Assembly (NCBI GenBank): GCA_963921195.1
Contig: OY992540.1
Coordinates: 73,087,337-73,151,336, forward strand
Direction of reading: 5' to 3'
DNA length: 64,000 nt
Source: Pegoplata infirma
Lineage: Eukaryota; Arthropoda; Insecta; Diptera; Anthomyiidae
In this document: one piece after another, positions 11,406 to 21,353 of the stretch
Position numbering within the stretch: the stretch's first letter is position 1
Layout: the number at the start of each line of letters is the position of its first letter
Translations under genes and position numbers: made by a program
The notes under the pieces: generated by a model
Told to the model about the DNA's origin: nothing
Database searches by the model: none
Seen by the model: only the letters and a program-made list of their open reading frames with translations

Positions 11406-12219
11406 TTTTCTAAAAAAAAACTTGGCTTTGGCAAGTACACCCAAATCTTTCGCAAATCATTATCGTGATTTAATGTTTTGGGCAAGAGTACAAAATTCGC
11501 AGGCATTTTTCTGTCGGTCTCTTAAAATCTGATGGTATTTTCTGTAGATGTCCTTAAAAAAATTATTCATACAAAAAAATGTTTATTCTCTTTATTAGAG
11601 GCCTCAAAAAATTTTCTCCAAAACGGAAAACTTTTTACTGTAGAGTGTATTTTAAATTCGTCATTGTCTTACTGAAGTTCTAAATTATTGTCCTGCTAAA
11701 ATAGAAAAAAAACTGGCTTAAAAAATGTGAAAAAATATTTGGTGTTATGCCAACAAACAAAAACACGTAAAAAACATGACAAATAAAAAATAACATGTAA
11801 AAAAAAGATGCATTTAAGTAATAAATTTAATTTATTTTTGCTATAGATTTAATAATTCACTACCCTAGCAAAAATATTTTATATATTTGACTACCCGGCT
11901 AAAAATAAATGTGTATGTTCATATATGCTTATATAAAGATCTTTATATGATCATATATGACTTATATGGAAACATATATGATATCATATATGCAAGAAAC
12001 GATCCCATATATGTGGTCGTGTTTAAAATATGTGCCATATATGATATCATATATGGAACCATATATGCTATCATAAAATGTTAAATTTGAACCAGAATTA
12101 CAAAATAAAAGTTTTTTAGGTTAAAATTATATTATTACTTTACCAACGATTGACATACCTTAATATATATCAATAATTTTACAAATATTGCAAAATATTC
12201 TGCATAAAAAAATTTTAGA

Positions 12220-13930
12220 AAAGGTAAGTTTTCATTAATATGTATTTAGAATTTTAAAATCATATGTATTAATTTTTTCCAGTTCATCTACTACACTATA
12301 AATTATTTTGAAGTCCCTTACTGTCGCAATAGAAAATTGGAAATGGAAAGAAGGTATAAGAAGTTTGGAGGCCGAGTTACTAGTTGAAGAAAATTTAACC
12401 ATGCGGAGCTACGTTAAGCTCGCTCAACTTGGAGGGGAGCGCATATACACCACCCTAACGCTATCACTACGGTTCCAACACTACAAACTATTTTGAAAAC
12501 GCTTACTTTCGCCATAGCAAATCGAAATGAAAAGAAGGTTTGATCAGTTTTAATGTTGAGTAACGATTTGGGAAGGACAACGTTTTTACTTGCAATTACA
12601 AGAAATCTGTCAATAAGCGAAATCGACAACCTGGCACATTGTCGCCATGATGTAAATTTACATGAAAAAAATGTTGGAAAAGGTAAGCTTTCATTAATAT
12701 GTATTTGAATTTTAAAATCATGTTTTAATTTTTTCCAGTTCATCGTCATAACAAGTTTAAGCGTGGACATTTTATTCCAAAACAAGATCATATTCAAAAT
12801 GAGTAAATGTAAATACGTCGCAAATACAATATTATTTAGTAATTTTATGTTGAAGAAAATTAAACTACGCAGCTTCGTTAATCTCGTGCAACTTGGTGGA
12901 GAGGTCATATGCACCACCATAATGTTGTCACTACGATTGCAATACTGCAAACTATTTTAAAAACCATTAATGTCGCCATAGCAAATTGGAAATGGAAAGA
13001 TCGTATAAGCAGTTTTAAGGCCGAGTTAAGTTAAGCTCACTCAACTTGGAGAAGAGGACATATGCACCACCAGAAATGTTATCAATACGATTCCAACACT
13101 ATAAATTATTTTGAAATCCCATACTGTCGCAATAGCAAATTCGAAATGGAAAGAACGTATAAGTTTGGAGGCCGAGTTACTATTTAAATAAAATTCAACC
13201 ATGAGGAGCTACGTTAAGCTCGCTCAAGATGGAGGAGAGGGCATATGCACCACCATAACGTTATCACTACGGTTCCAACACTACAAAATATTTTAAAATC
13301 GCTTACTGTCGCCATAGAAAATTGAAATGAAAAAACCCCAGCAAAAAAAGTGCGTAGTACTTCTATTTGGAGTGCTTTAAAACTACAACAAATGTAATGA
13401 AATACAACAAAAATAACAAAAAACACAAGAAAAAAACACACAAACAGTTTTTTCTACTCCATAAAAAGTTGTTATTCAGCACTTAACTCATTACCTTCCG
13501 CGACACTCCCATACAAAAGTAAGTAGATATTCAGTAGATAAGAAGTACTCCGAGCTTTCAAACAACTTCCAACTACTTCCACGGAGTAGTTCTTATCTAC
13601 TGAATATCTACTTACATTTGTATGGAGGTGTCGCGATAGGTAATGAGTTAAGTGCTGAATATCTATGTATTCTGGACTAAAAAAAACTGTTTGTGTGTTT
13701 TTGTCTTGTGTTTTTTGTTATTTTTGTTGTATTTCATTACATTTGTTTTAGTTTTAAAGCACTCCACTGAGAAGTGGTAATGACTTTTTTTGCAGGGACG
13801 TATCATCAGTTTTAAGGTTGAGTAACGATTTCGAAAAGACAACGTTTTTACTTACAATCACACGAAAGCTGTCAATTAGCGAAAGTGACAACCTGGCACA
13901 TTGTCGCCATGATGTAAGTAAAAATAGTTT
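12220..13930 (+). pseudogene. Repeated exon/intron-like gene fragment
   Basis: Four related segments carry TTAAGCTCGCTCAACTTGGA-like sequence at about 12410, 12873, 13022 and 13211. Two copies keep intron-like gaps with GTAAG...TTTTTTCCAG borders: 12224-12282 (59 nt) and 12683-12738 (56 nt), close to the usual short dipteran intron length. A second conserved block (12549-12650 and 13814-13913) reads in the + frame with LSND, TTFLL, ITR, LSISE and NLAHCRHD, and in the second copy is followed by a GTAAGTA donor at 13914. I cannot name the source gene. Frames are broken, so this is a captured and duplicated fragment, not a gene. Confidence 0.5.
13338..13797. mobile_element. Palindromic MITE, CCAGCAAAAAAAGT ends
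   Basis: Inverted repeat of about 460 bp centred near 13563. The arms share GGAGTGCTTTAAAACTA, ACAAATGTAATGAAATACAA, the GTCGCG block and AGTAGATATTCAGTAGATA. It interrupts one gene-fragment copy: neighbouring copies read straight through the corresponding point. Non-coding. Confidence 0.7.
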
Positions 13931-16900
13931 CTTATCCCTATCCTTCAAACATCGTTACACACATAACCCAAAAAGATAAAATACGTACTACTAATATATT
14001 GCTTTTAATCGAAGTCTTAAGTAATTATGTAACTACAAAAAATTTTGAGTAAAAAACATGCATTTAGTATATATATATATATATATATACTATAGTAGCA
14101 AGTTCTTTTTTTCTGGAATAAAAAAAGGAATATGGAGTAATTTTAATATTTTATCAGATGGAGTTCTGAAAGACAATATACCTTTCCGTAAAAAGCATTC
14201 ATTGTCTTAAGCAACCCATGGTCCTTACAAAATACACTCCATTAACATGTATGTATGGGTCTAGCAGTATCAAGCCAATCTTTAAAGGATATTCGTGTTA
14301 TCATTAGCCCATTAGCACCAAATGCTGTTGGTGGTAATAATTCAATACAATAAAAATTCTAGAAATATCTTGTATGCATACTAATATTATTTTCTATCAA
14401 TTTTTTTAGATTTTGACTTTTTTAACAAAAACGCTAAGTCCGAAGATAATCGAAATTAACACTAAAACAAGAAAACACAAAGGAAATCATCGTTCCTGTA
14501 ACAAGCCCTTTGTTCGCATCTTTCGTAATTGATATCAATTGAAAAACTTGATATATTAGATCTTTTATGTTCAATTTATTTTTTTGAATATCAAAATGTA
14601 TTCTCGTATCTATAATATATTTTTATATGGTCACCAAAAATGCAAACGATAGTAACTAAAAAATCAAAATCATCAAACTAAAGGTGTTCATTCAAATATA
14701 TCAAAAACACCAGTAATGAATAAAACAATATTTTTTATTTTTAATTATACTTGCGTACATCGTTTGCAATTCTGGTGAATATATACATAATAACCTATTA
14801 CATATAGTTTAAGATGAAAAAATAAATAAAAAATATAAAAAATAATTTAAAACAAATTAAAAACATCATATATTATTCAATATATGATTCAATATATGAT
14901 CCAATATATGATTCAATATATGATCTAATATATGATCACATATATTGCATCATATATGATCGTGTCTTATATAAGCGCCAATTTTGGAATATGTTCATAT
15001 ATGAGACCATATTTGATACTATATATGATACTGTATATGGTCTCATATATGATATCATATATGATGATATACAACATTTTTAGCCGGGTAAATATATCTA
15101 ATTTGATTAGTGTAATTAATGGCTGTATCAAATTTTATCTAATTGTTTTACTTAAGATTAAAAATATAAAAAAATTTATATAATTTGATCCGGAATTTGG
15201 TCAAATCCACCCGAGCAAAAAAGTTTTCATAAAATCATATATTTTTTAATATAATTATATGCAAATTGATCCATCATTTGATCCAAAAATTGGAGGATCC
15301 AAAAATATATGATTATATCTCAGTAGATAAAATTTGATATAATTAGATCCCAAAAATGAAACGGAAATTTTATTCAATTTAATATTGAAGATCATATCGC
15401 TCATTGTGTCATATCTCAAAATGTTTGATTTTACAGAAAACCTGTTTAAAATTTACAATTGAAAATTGGTTTACATTGCAAAAGGCCCGTACATAGAAAA
15501 TGTTATAGTGGCGTGTTCTCTTCTCAAACGGTGAGTTTAAAATTTATTAATAAGAATTTTTGACACAATATAAAGCAGGATATAACAAATAATTCTGTAA
15601 TGTTTACCCAAAAACGATATATTTGGAGTTATGACACTATAGAAGTAAATGAGCGATATTAGATCAAATAAGATATAATTATATATGAGCAAATCTATGG
15701 AAAATTTAACTGACGGATCACCGATTTTGTTTTTTTGATAGCGCTTCGTAAATGATAAAAAACCATGTATATATGGGGCATTCCATGTGAAATCGGACAC
15801 TTTGAAAAACTTTTTTTTTAGATTTTCCCAATTTGTTTACAGTTTTTAGTTCCCTTCGAAAACTCCTTCGTGGTAAATTTTCAGATTTTTTTGATGACCC
15901 GTTCAAGAGAAATCGAATTGTTAAAAATTGGTAGTTTATTCCTTTACTCAAACTTCTTTTAATCATAACTTCTTCAATAATGGTCCAAATTTCAATTTTT
16001 TTTTTTTCAAAATTTTTGTTTTTTTAAGTACTTTCTAAAAAAAAATCCCAAAAAATTCTTAACAGCGCTCTAGTATGCGATTTTTAAGTTTTAAAATTTA
16101 AATCTCATTTTTGAAAATGTTTGTACTCTTCGATTTTTTTGAAATTTTTTTGTGTAAATCTTCTATCAATTCTACAAATTTTTTGCCCAGGAAGATCGTG
16201 GGATAACGATTATTACCATTTTTTAAAATTTTTTTAAAAAATTTTATTGTAATTTTCCAATCTTAAAATGATTTCTACTGCTCCAATGGTGCGTCATAGA
16301 GGGGTCCTTTATAAGACCGACCCCCATTGATTTTTACGTCTTAACATTTCTTTGGAACAAACTAATACCCTATCTCCAATTTCTAAGGGGGCTCCCACAC
16401 AAAACGACATTTTTAAAAATTTGTTCCAACCGCTCTAACTGCCCTAATAGTGCCCTTAGAGCAACAAAATTTATGACCGACCCACAATATTTTTTTAGTC
16501 CAAACATTATCTCTGAACACACCTACCCTCTATCTTTAACTGTTAAGGCGGTCCCCATACAATTTTTGTTATTTTTTCTAAATTTGTTTTATTTAATCAG
16601 CTTCTACCGGTCCAATGGTGCGTCCGAGAGGGGTCATTAGTGAGACCGCCCCATTTATTTTTACCCTACAACGTTTTTTTCGAAACATACCTACGCCCTA
16701 TCTCCACTCCCTACACTCAAAGAAAAAGCTTCTTCATATTGATGAAAAGTAACATCAATATGATGAAATGTTACATCATTTTTCGTCCAATGTAACTTGT
16801 CATCAATATGATGAAGCGGTGTCATCAATAACATTCTTATTTGAAAAATAAGAAAAAAATAAGAAAAATTTTTTTTTTGTTATTTGATTTTATTTAATTT

Positions 16901-16965
16901 ATTTTTATTAGCTTACATTTGTTTGTTATTTTCTAATTTTTAAAAACTTACATCTTTTTTTCGTA

Positions 16966-17031
16966 TCCACCGAGATTAGAACGCCGTACCTCTTGTTTGT
17001 TTGGCTTAGCCTCTAGCCACTGACCTACAGC
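16966..17031 (-). ncRNA. tRNA-like segment 1
   Basis: On the minus strand, TAGGTCAGTGGCTAGAGGC matches a Pol III A box well (TRGCNNAGYNGG) and, 40 nt on, GGCGTTCTAATCTC resembles a B box. No clean cloverleaf or anticodon arm can be folded, and an A-run rather than a T-run follows, so this is a tRNA-derived relic or SINE-like piece, not a functional tRNA. Confidence 0.4.
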
Positions 17032-17315
17032 ATGACAATACATAATACCAATAAAAAGCCGTTTTGTTTGTTGTGTGCTAATAATAACGCTAAAAGTTTG
17101 TGCGTAACTATGCTTTGCTAAAAGCAGTGAGAGGGAAAGAGAGGGAGATTGTACATTCATAAAATGTTTGAGTCTTTACAAATTCCCATAAACAAACGTC
17201 TAAAAACATGTTTATATACATATTATACATTGTATATAACGAAAAATGTTGAGTCTTCACAATTACATATTAGAAAACGTTATCTAACTAAGTAGCGGTG
17301 CGAGATTTTTATCTA

Positions 17316-17396
17316 TAGTTGGCTGAACTAGCTAAGTCGTCGACAATAAACACTGCAACTTGGGGAACGTGGGTTCAAGTACCAGCCGGGGCGGGA
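17316..17396 (+). ncRNA. tRNA-like segment 2 with T-run terminator
   Basis: TTGGCTGAACTAGCTAAGTC resembles an A box and GGGTTCAAGTACC at 17371-17383 is a good B box, followed within 15 nt by a long T-run (from 17398) as expected for Pol III termination. It is transcribed outward toward the right end, opposite to segment 1. The folding is poor, so a tRNA-derived sequence is more likely than a true tRNA. Confidence 0.45.
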
Positions 17397-18150
17397 CTTT
17401 TTTTTATTTTTTTTTTTTTGTTTTTTTTTGTTTTTTTTTATTTTTTTATATTTTTTTATATTTTTTTAATATATTTATTTAATATTTTTATTTATTTTAA
17501 CATTAATTTAATTATTTACAAAAAAAACATTTGAAAGGCATATTATGACACTTTTTGATGACATGATGAAATGTGTCATCACTTGTTTTTTCAATTTGGA
17601 TGAAATGTTTCATCATATAGAAGAAAATCTTCGTCAATATGATGAAATTTGTCATCAAAATTGATGACAGCAAGTGATGAAACCGTATCATCAATATGAT
17701 GAAGCATTTTTCTTTGAGTGTAAGTAGGCTCCCATACAAATAACAGTTGGAGCAAATTTTATAAAAATGTAATTTTGTATGGGAGCCTACTTAGGGAGTG
17801 GAGATAGGGCGTAGGTATGTTTTGAAAAAATGTTGTAGGGTAAAATAAATGGGGGCGGTCTCACTAATGACCCCTCTCGGAAGCACCATTGGACCGGTAG
17901 AAGCTGATTAAATAAAACAAATTTACAAAAAATAAAAAAAATTGTATGGGGACCGCCTTAACAGTTAAAGATAGAGGGTAGGTGTGCTCAGAGATAATGT
18001 TTGGACTAAAAAAATATTGTGGGTCGGTCATACATTTTGTTGCTCTAAGGGCACTATTAGGGCAGTTAGAGCGGTTGGAACAAATTTTTAAAAATGTCGT
18101 TTTGTGTGGGAGCCCCCTTAGAAATTTGAGATAGGTGTAGGGTATTAATT

Positions 18151-18906
18151 TGAGTACTTTCTAAATTTACTTTGATGTTTTTATAAATAAGTACTCCTGG
18201 ATTTTGTTTTGATATTTTATCGTTCATGAAAATTAATATTTCTATTTTGTCAACTTACCAAATAAAGTCGAATTGGTTTTATAAAAAGGAGCTGTTTGTT
18301 TGTACTACCAACTACCACATTTTGGCGATCTTGCAATACAGAATCAAAAATATATGTATGTGCGTTATTGCTTGTGAATAAAAAACCGTTAATTTGGAAT
18401 CATCAGGACATTCTATTTGCGAAGGAAACCAGAATATCGTAAAATTGGTTAACGAAGATAATTTTGGAAATAAATTGAATATTTAAATCTTTCGCAATAC
18501 CCTTTGCAAAATCAAACCTTTCCTGTTCACAAACAAATTTGTGATACGTGTATGCATGTGGTTGAAAATCCTAAGAAAATTATTTAAATACACCAAAGAT
18601 GAGTTCGAAATAAAATATAATATTTTATCACATTTTACAAACAATTTTGAATCCTAGTTCGTCATGCAACAACAGCTATGCTAATTTTTTGATAAGCGAA
18701 CAAAATTTTCAACTGTTACGTTTTTAAAAAAAGAAAATACAACATAACGGTCAACAATACATTTGAATTGACAAATTAATCAAGATTTGGAAATCTTCAA
18801 TTTGGTATACTATATAACTCAAGATTCGCATGTTTATTTCTAAGCAATTTATTAGCAAAAAGAGACCATTTTAAAACCTGTTTGTTTGTACTACCAACTA
18901 CCACAA
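18151..18906 (+). mobile_element. Insertion with 14-bp target duplication
   Basis: The inverted FB-B arm and the 21450 copy read GAGATAGGGTATTAGTTTGT without a break. Here TAGGGTATTAATTT (about 18137-18150) and TAGGGTATTAGTTT (18907-18920) flank 756 bp of unrelated sequence, a long duplication typical of target-primed retrotransposition. The last 28 bp (CTGTTTGTTTGTACTACCAA...) are repeated at 18292-18319 inside it. No reverse transcriptase, so possibly a SINE-like or truncated element. Confidence 0.55.
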
Positions 18907-21353
18907 TAGGGTATTAGTTTGTTCCAAAGAAATGTTAAGACGTAAAAATTAATGGGGGTCGGTCTTATAAAGGACCCCTCTATGACGCACCATTGGAGCA
19001 GTAGAAATGATTTTAAGATTGGAAAACTACAATAAAATTTTTTAAAAAAATTTTAAAAAATAGTAATAATCGTTATCCCACGATCTTCCTGGGCAAAAAA
19101 TTTGTAGAATTGATAGAAGATTTACACAAAAAAATTTCAAAAAAATCGAAGAGTACAAACATTTTCAAAAATGAGATTTAAATTTTAAAACTTAAAAATC
19201 GCATACTAGAGCGCTTTTAAGAATTTTTTGGTATTTTTTTTTAGAAAGTACTTAAAAAAACAAAAATTTTGAAAAAAAAAAATTTTAAATTTGGACCATT
19301 ATTGAAGAAGTTATGATTAAAAGAAGTTTGAGTAAAGGAATAAACTACCAATTTTTAACAATTCGATATCTCTTGAACGGGTCATCAAAAAAATCTGAAA
19401 ATTTACCACGAAGGAGTTTTCGAAGGGAACTAAAAACTGTAAACAAATTGGGAAAATCTAAAAAAAAGTTTTTCAAAGTGTCCGATTTCACATGGAATGC
19501 CCCATATATATTTTTTTTTATCAATACTTTGGAAGATATGGGCCTTTAAAAAAATGCTTTTTTGACAATATAGACTTTTTTTTAACATTTTTGTACTCGG
19601 AAACCGTAAGTCGTACGAAAAAACTTATATCAACAATATTGTAGATAAAATTAGGAAAATTTAATATTTTTTTAAAATTTTTTTTTTTTTTTTAAATTTC
19701 AACAAAAAATGTTGAAAACAATATTTGAATGTCCTTTTTTCCTGGGAAGGACACCATGGATTTCTAAAAGCAACATTTTATTTTAAAGTCTAGAAGGTCC
19801 TTTTAACGCTGTTAAAATTTCAGAGAGGTGTTTTTTCGTATTGTTGCGCAATACATTTTCAAAGTTTGTTAGAGAGCCAAATATCTGATTTTTTCAAAAT
19901 TTTGGCAAAGAATGATATAGTTGGCTTTAGACAGTTTTTTTATGCTTTTTTACTCGGGAACCGTTAGTTGTACGAAAATACTTTTTGTTACAATACTGTT
20001 GATAAAATTATGGAGATTTTAAATTTATAAACAAAAATAAAAATTAAAAAAAAAAAAAAATTAACAAAAATTTTTTAAAAGAATATTGGAATGTCCTTTT
20101 ATCCTATCAAGGACACCATGGCTTTCCAAAACCAAAATTTTTTATTTAAGTCTAGAATATCCTTTTAACTGCGTTAAAATTTCAGGAAGGTGTTTTTTTG
20201 TGTTGTCGAGCAATAAATTTTTAAAGTTGGTGATAAATCTAAATTTTTGATTTTTTGCCAAAATTTTTAAAAAAATCAAATATTTGGCGATCTAACAAAT
20301 TTTAAAAATGAATTGCTCAACAATACGAAAAAACACCTCTGTGAAAATTGAACAGCTTTAAAGGACATTCTAAACTTTAATATAAAATTTTGATTTTGGA
20401 AATACATGGTGTCCTCCCCTTGTAAAAAAAGCGCTTTTTTAAACACCCATATCTTCCAAAGTATTGATAAAAAAAAATATATATATGGTTTTTAATCATG
20501 TACGAAGCTTTATTAAATAACCAAAAATAAACAAAATCGTTGATCCGTGAGTTAAATTTCCCATGGATTTGCTCATATTACACTGTGGATCAAATTCAGG
20601 TTAGCAAAAGCTAGGTCGATTCTGAGAGTGAAGGGTGAAAATAAAGGCCAAATTAGAAGACCCTTATTGCGGTGATTATTTATGTTAGTTCGAATTTTTT
20701 TTAATCGACCTTCGAACTTTGCAGTCAAATGTCGACTTTCAGCAAATTGTTTATATGGTTTTTTGGCTATAACCCGTCGACTAATTGATATTTTTTCAAT
20801 CTGTAAAAGCTAAGTTATTGCTAGAGACCTGTCCAACAATTAAAATAAATAAATATAAATAAATAAATGAATCATAAAAAAAAAAATTGATTTATAGAAT
20901 TTTTGTGGTTTTGTGATATGAAGCAAAATGTTGGAAAAATTATTTTTAACATGATAATGTTTTTAGGCTGTTGTCAAATTTTTAAAAAGTTGCAGGACGC
21001 CACCTCAGTTTGACTATATAAGTTAACAATTAACGAAAAAGAAAATAAGAATTACTATTTTCATTTTCTTAAAACCAAAAATTTTAATAACATGGGTTTG
21101 TAACTTGAATAATAATTCACCTCGTGGTGAATAAAACTGTTTTTCACTAGCTGGTGAATAAAAAGTAACATAATTATTTTTCAACAAAAAAACATTTTTT
21201 TTTCATCAATTTTTTTTTTTCGTAAATTTTTTTTTCGTCAATTTTTTTTCTCATCAATTTTTTTCCATCAATTTTTTTTTTCATCAATTTTTTTTCATCA
21301 AATTTTTTTTTTTCATAAATTTTTTTTTTCATCATCCTTTTTTTTTTTCATTA

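Larger units (their letters stand above)
5449..11510. mobile_element. Large satellite-bearing foldback (SAT-FB)
   Basis: Arms match from AAAATGCTTGCGAATTTTGT at 5449 to ACAAAATTCGCAGGCATTTT ending 11510. Each arm carries, in order, a mini-me-like segment, a satellite of about 15-bp GATGAAAAAAAAATT units (left 5740-6595; right in pieces from 9290 to 11060), the TTCACYAGCTGGTGAA motif and CATTATCATGTT. The left arm is compact; the right arm was enlarged by three mini-me insertions (8132-9156, 9335-9915, 9984-10806). The centre, 6790-8035, holds a strong hairpin and a relic of the ~310-bp repeat seen at 55000. Confidence 0.7.
11894..15088. mobile_element. TIR element carrying captured gene-like fragments
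   Basis: Ends CCCGGCTAAAAAT and (reverse complement) the same, each next to TA (11892-11893, 15089-15090), giving a 3195-bp element with a TA duplication. Clusters of CATATATG/ATATATGAT repeats lie just inside each end (11920-12080 and 14880-15070). The middle (12220-13930) holds several copies of a gene-like segment with two short intron-like gaps, interrupted by a palindromic MITE. No transposase was found, so it is non-autonomous. Confidence 0.7.
16724..17720. mobile_element. TIR element, CACTCAAAGAAAAA ends, TA duplication
   Basis: 997 bp with ends CACTCAAAGAAAAA...TTTTTCTTTGAGTG. The target is proven by sister sequence: CTCCACTCCCTAAGTAGG is unbroken at 22379 and, inverted, at 17789, whereas here TA is duplicated around the insert (16722-16723, 17721-17722). 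Just inside each end are AT-rich repeats with ATCATCAATATGATGAA. The interior holds two divergent tRNA-like segments. No transposase. Confidence 0.8.
15775..19503. mobile_element. Foldback FB-B, copy 1
   Basis: GGGGCATTCCATGTGAAATC at the left end and its reverse complement at the right end, flanked by ATAT on both sides. The arms match over more than 1 kb through blocks such as GGTGCGTC, CCTATCTCCA and TGTGTGGGAGCCCCCTTA. The palindrome centre is near 17755. Two later insertions, 16724-17720 and 18151-18906, account for the length over the 1.65-kb copy at 21450. Confidence 0.75.
15686..20575. mobile_element. Foldback FB-A, outer shell of a nest
   Basis: Left end TGAGCAAATCTATGG with AATTTAACTGACGGATCA, and right end TTAAATTTCCCATGGATTTG then CTCA, are inverted copies flanked by ATAT. 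Sequence between 19504 and 20575 carries inverted internal blocks (CGGAAACCGTAAGTCGTACG; TTAACGCTGTTAAAATTTCA). FB-B (15775-19503) is inserted near its left end. A second FB-A copy ends at 49381. No coding region. Confidence 0.65.

Noticed and set aside
12414..12950. 178-codon minus-strand open frame
   Set aside because: It lies opposite the repeated gene-like fragment, whose splice-like borders and shared blocks favour the plus strand; it crosses the intron-like gaps and has no family resemblance.
14071..14089. (TA)n run as an independent microsatellite of interest
   Set aside because: A plain short TA run with no flanking structure linking it to a mini-me or foldback.
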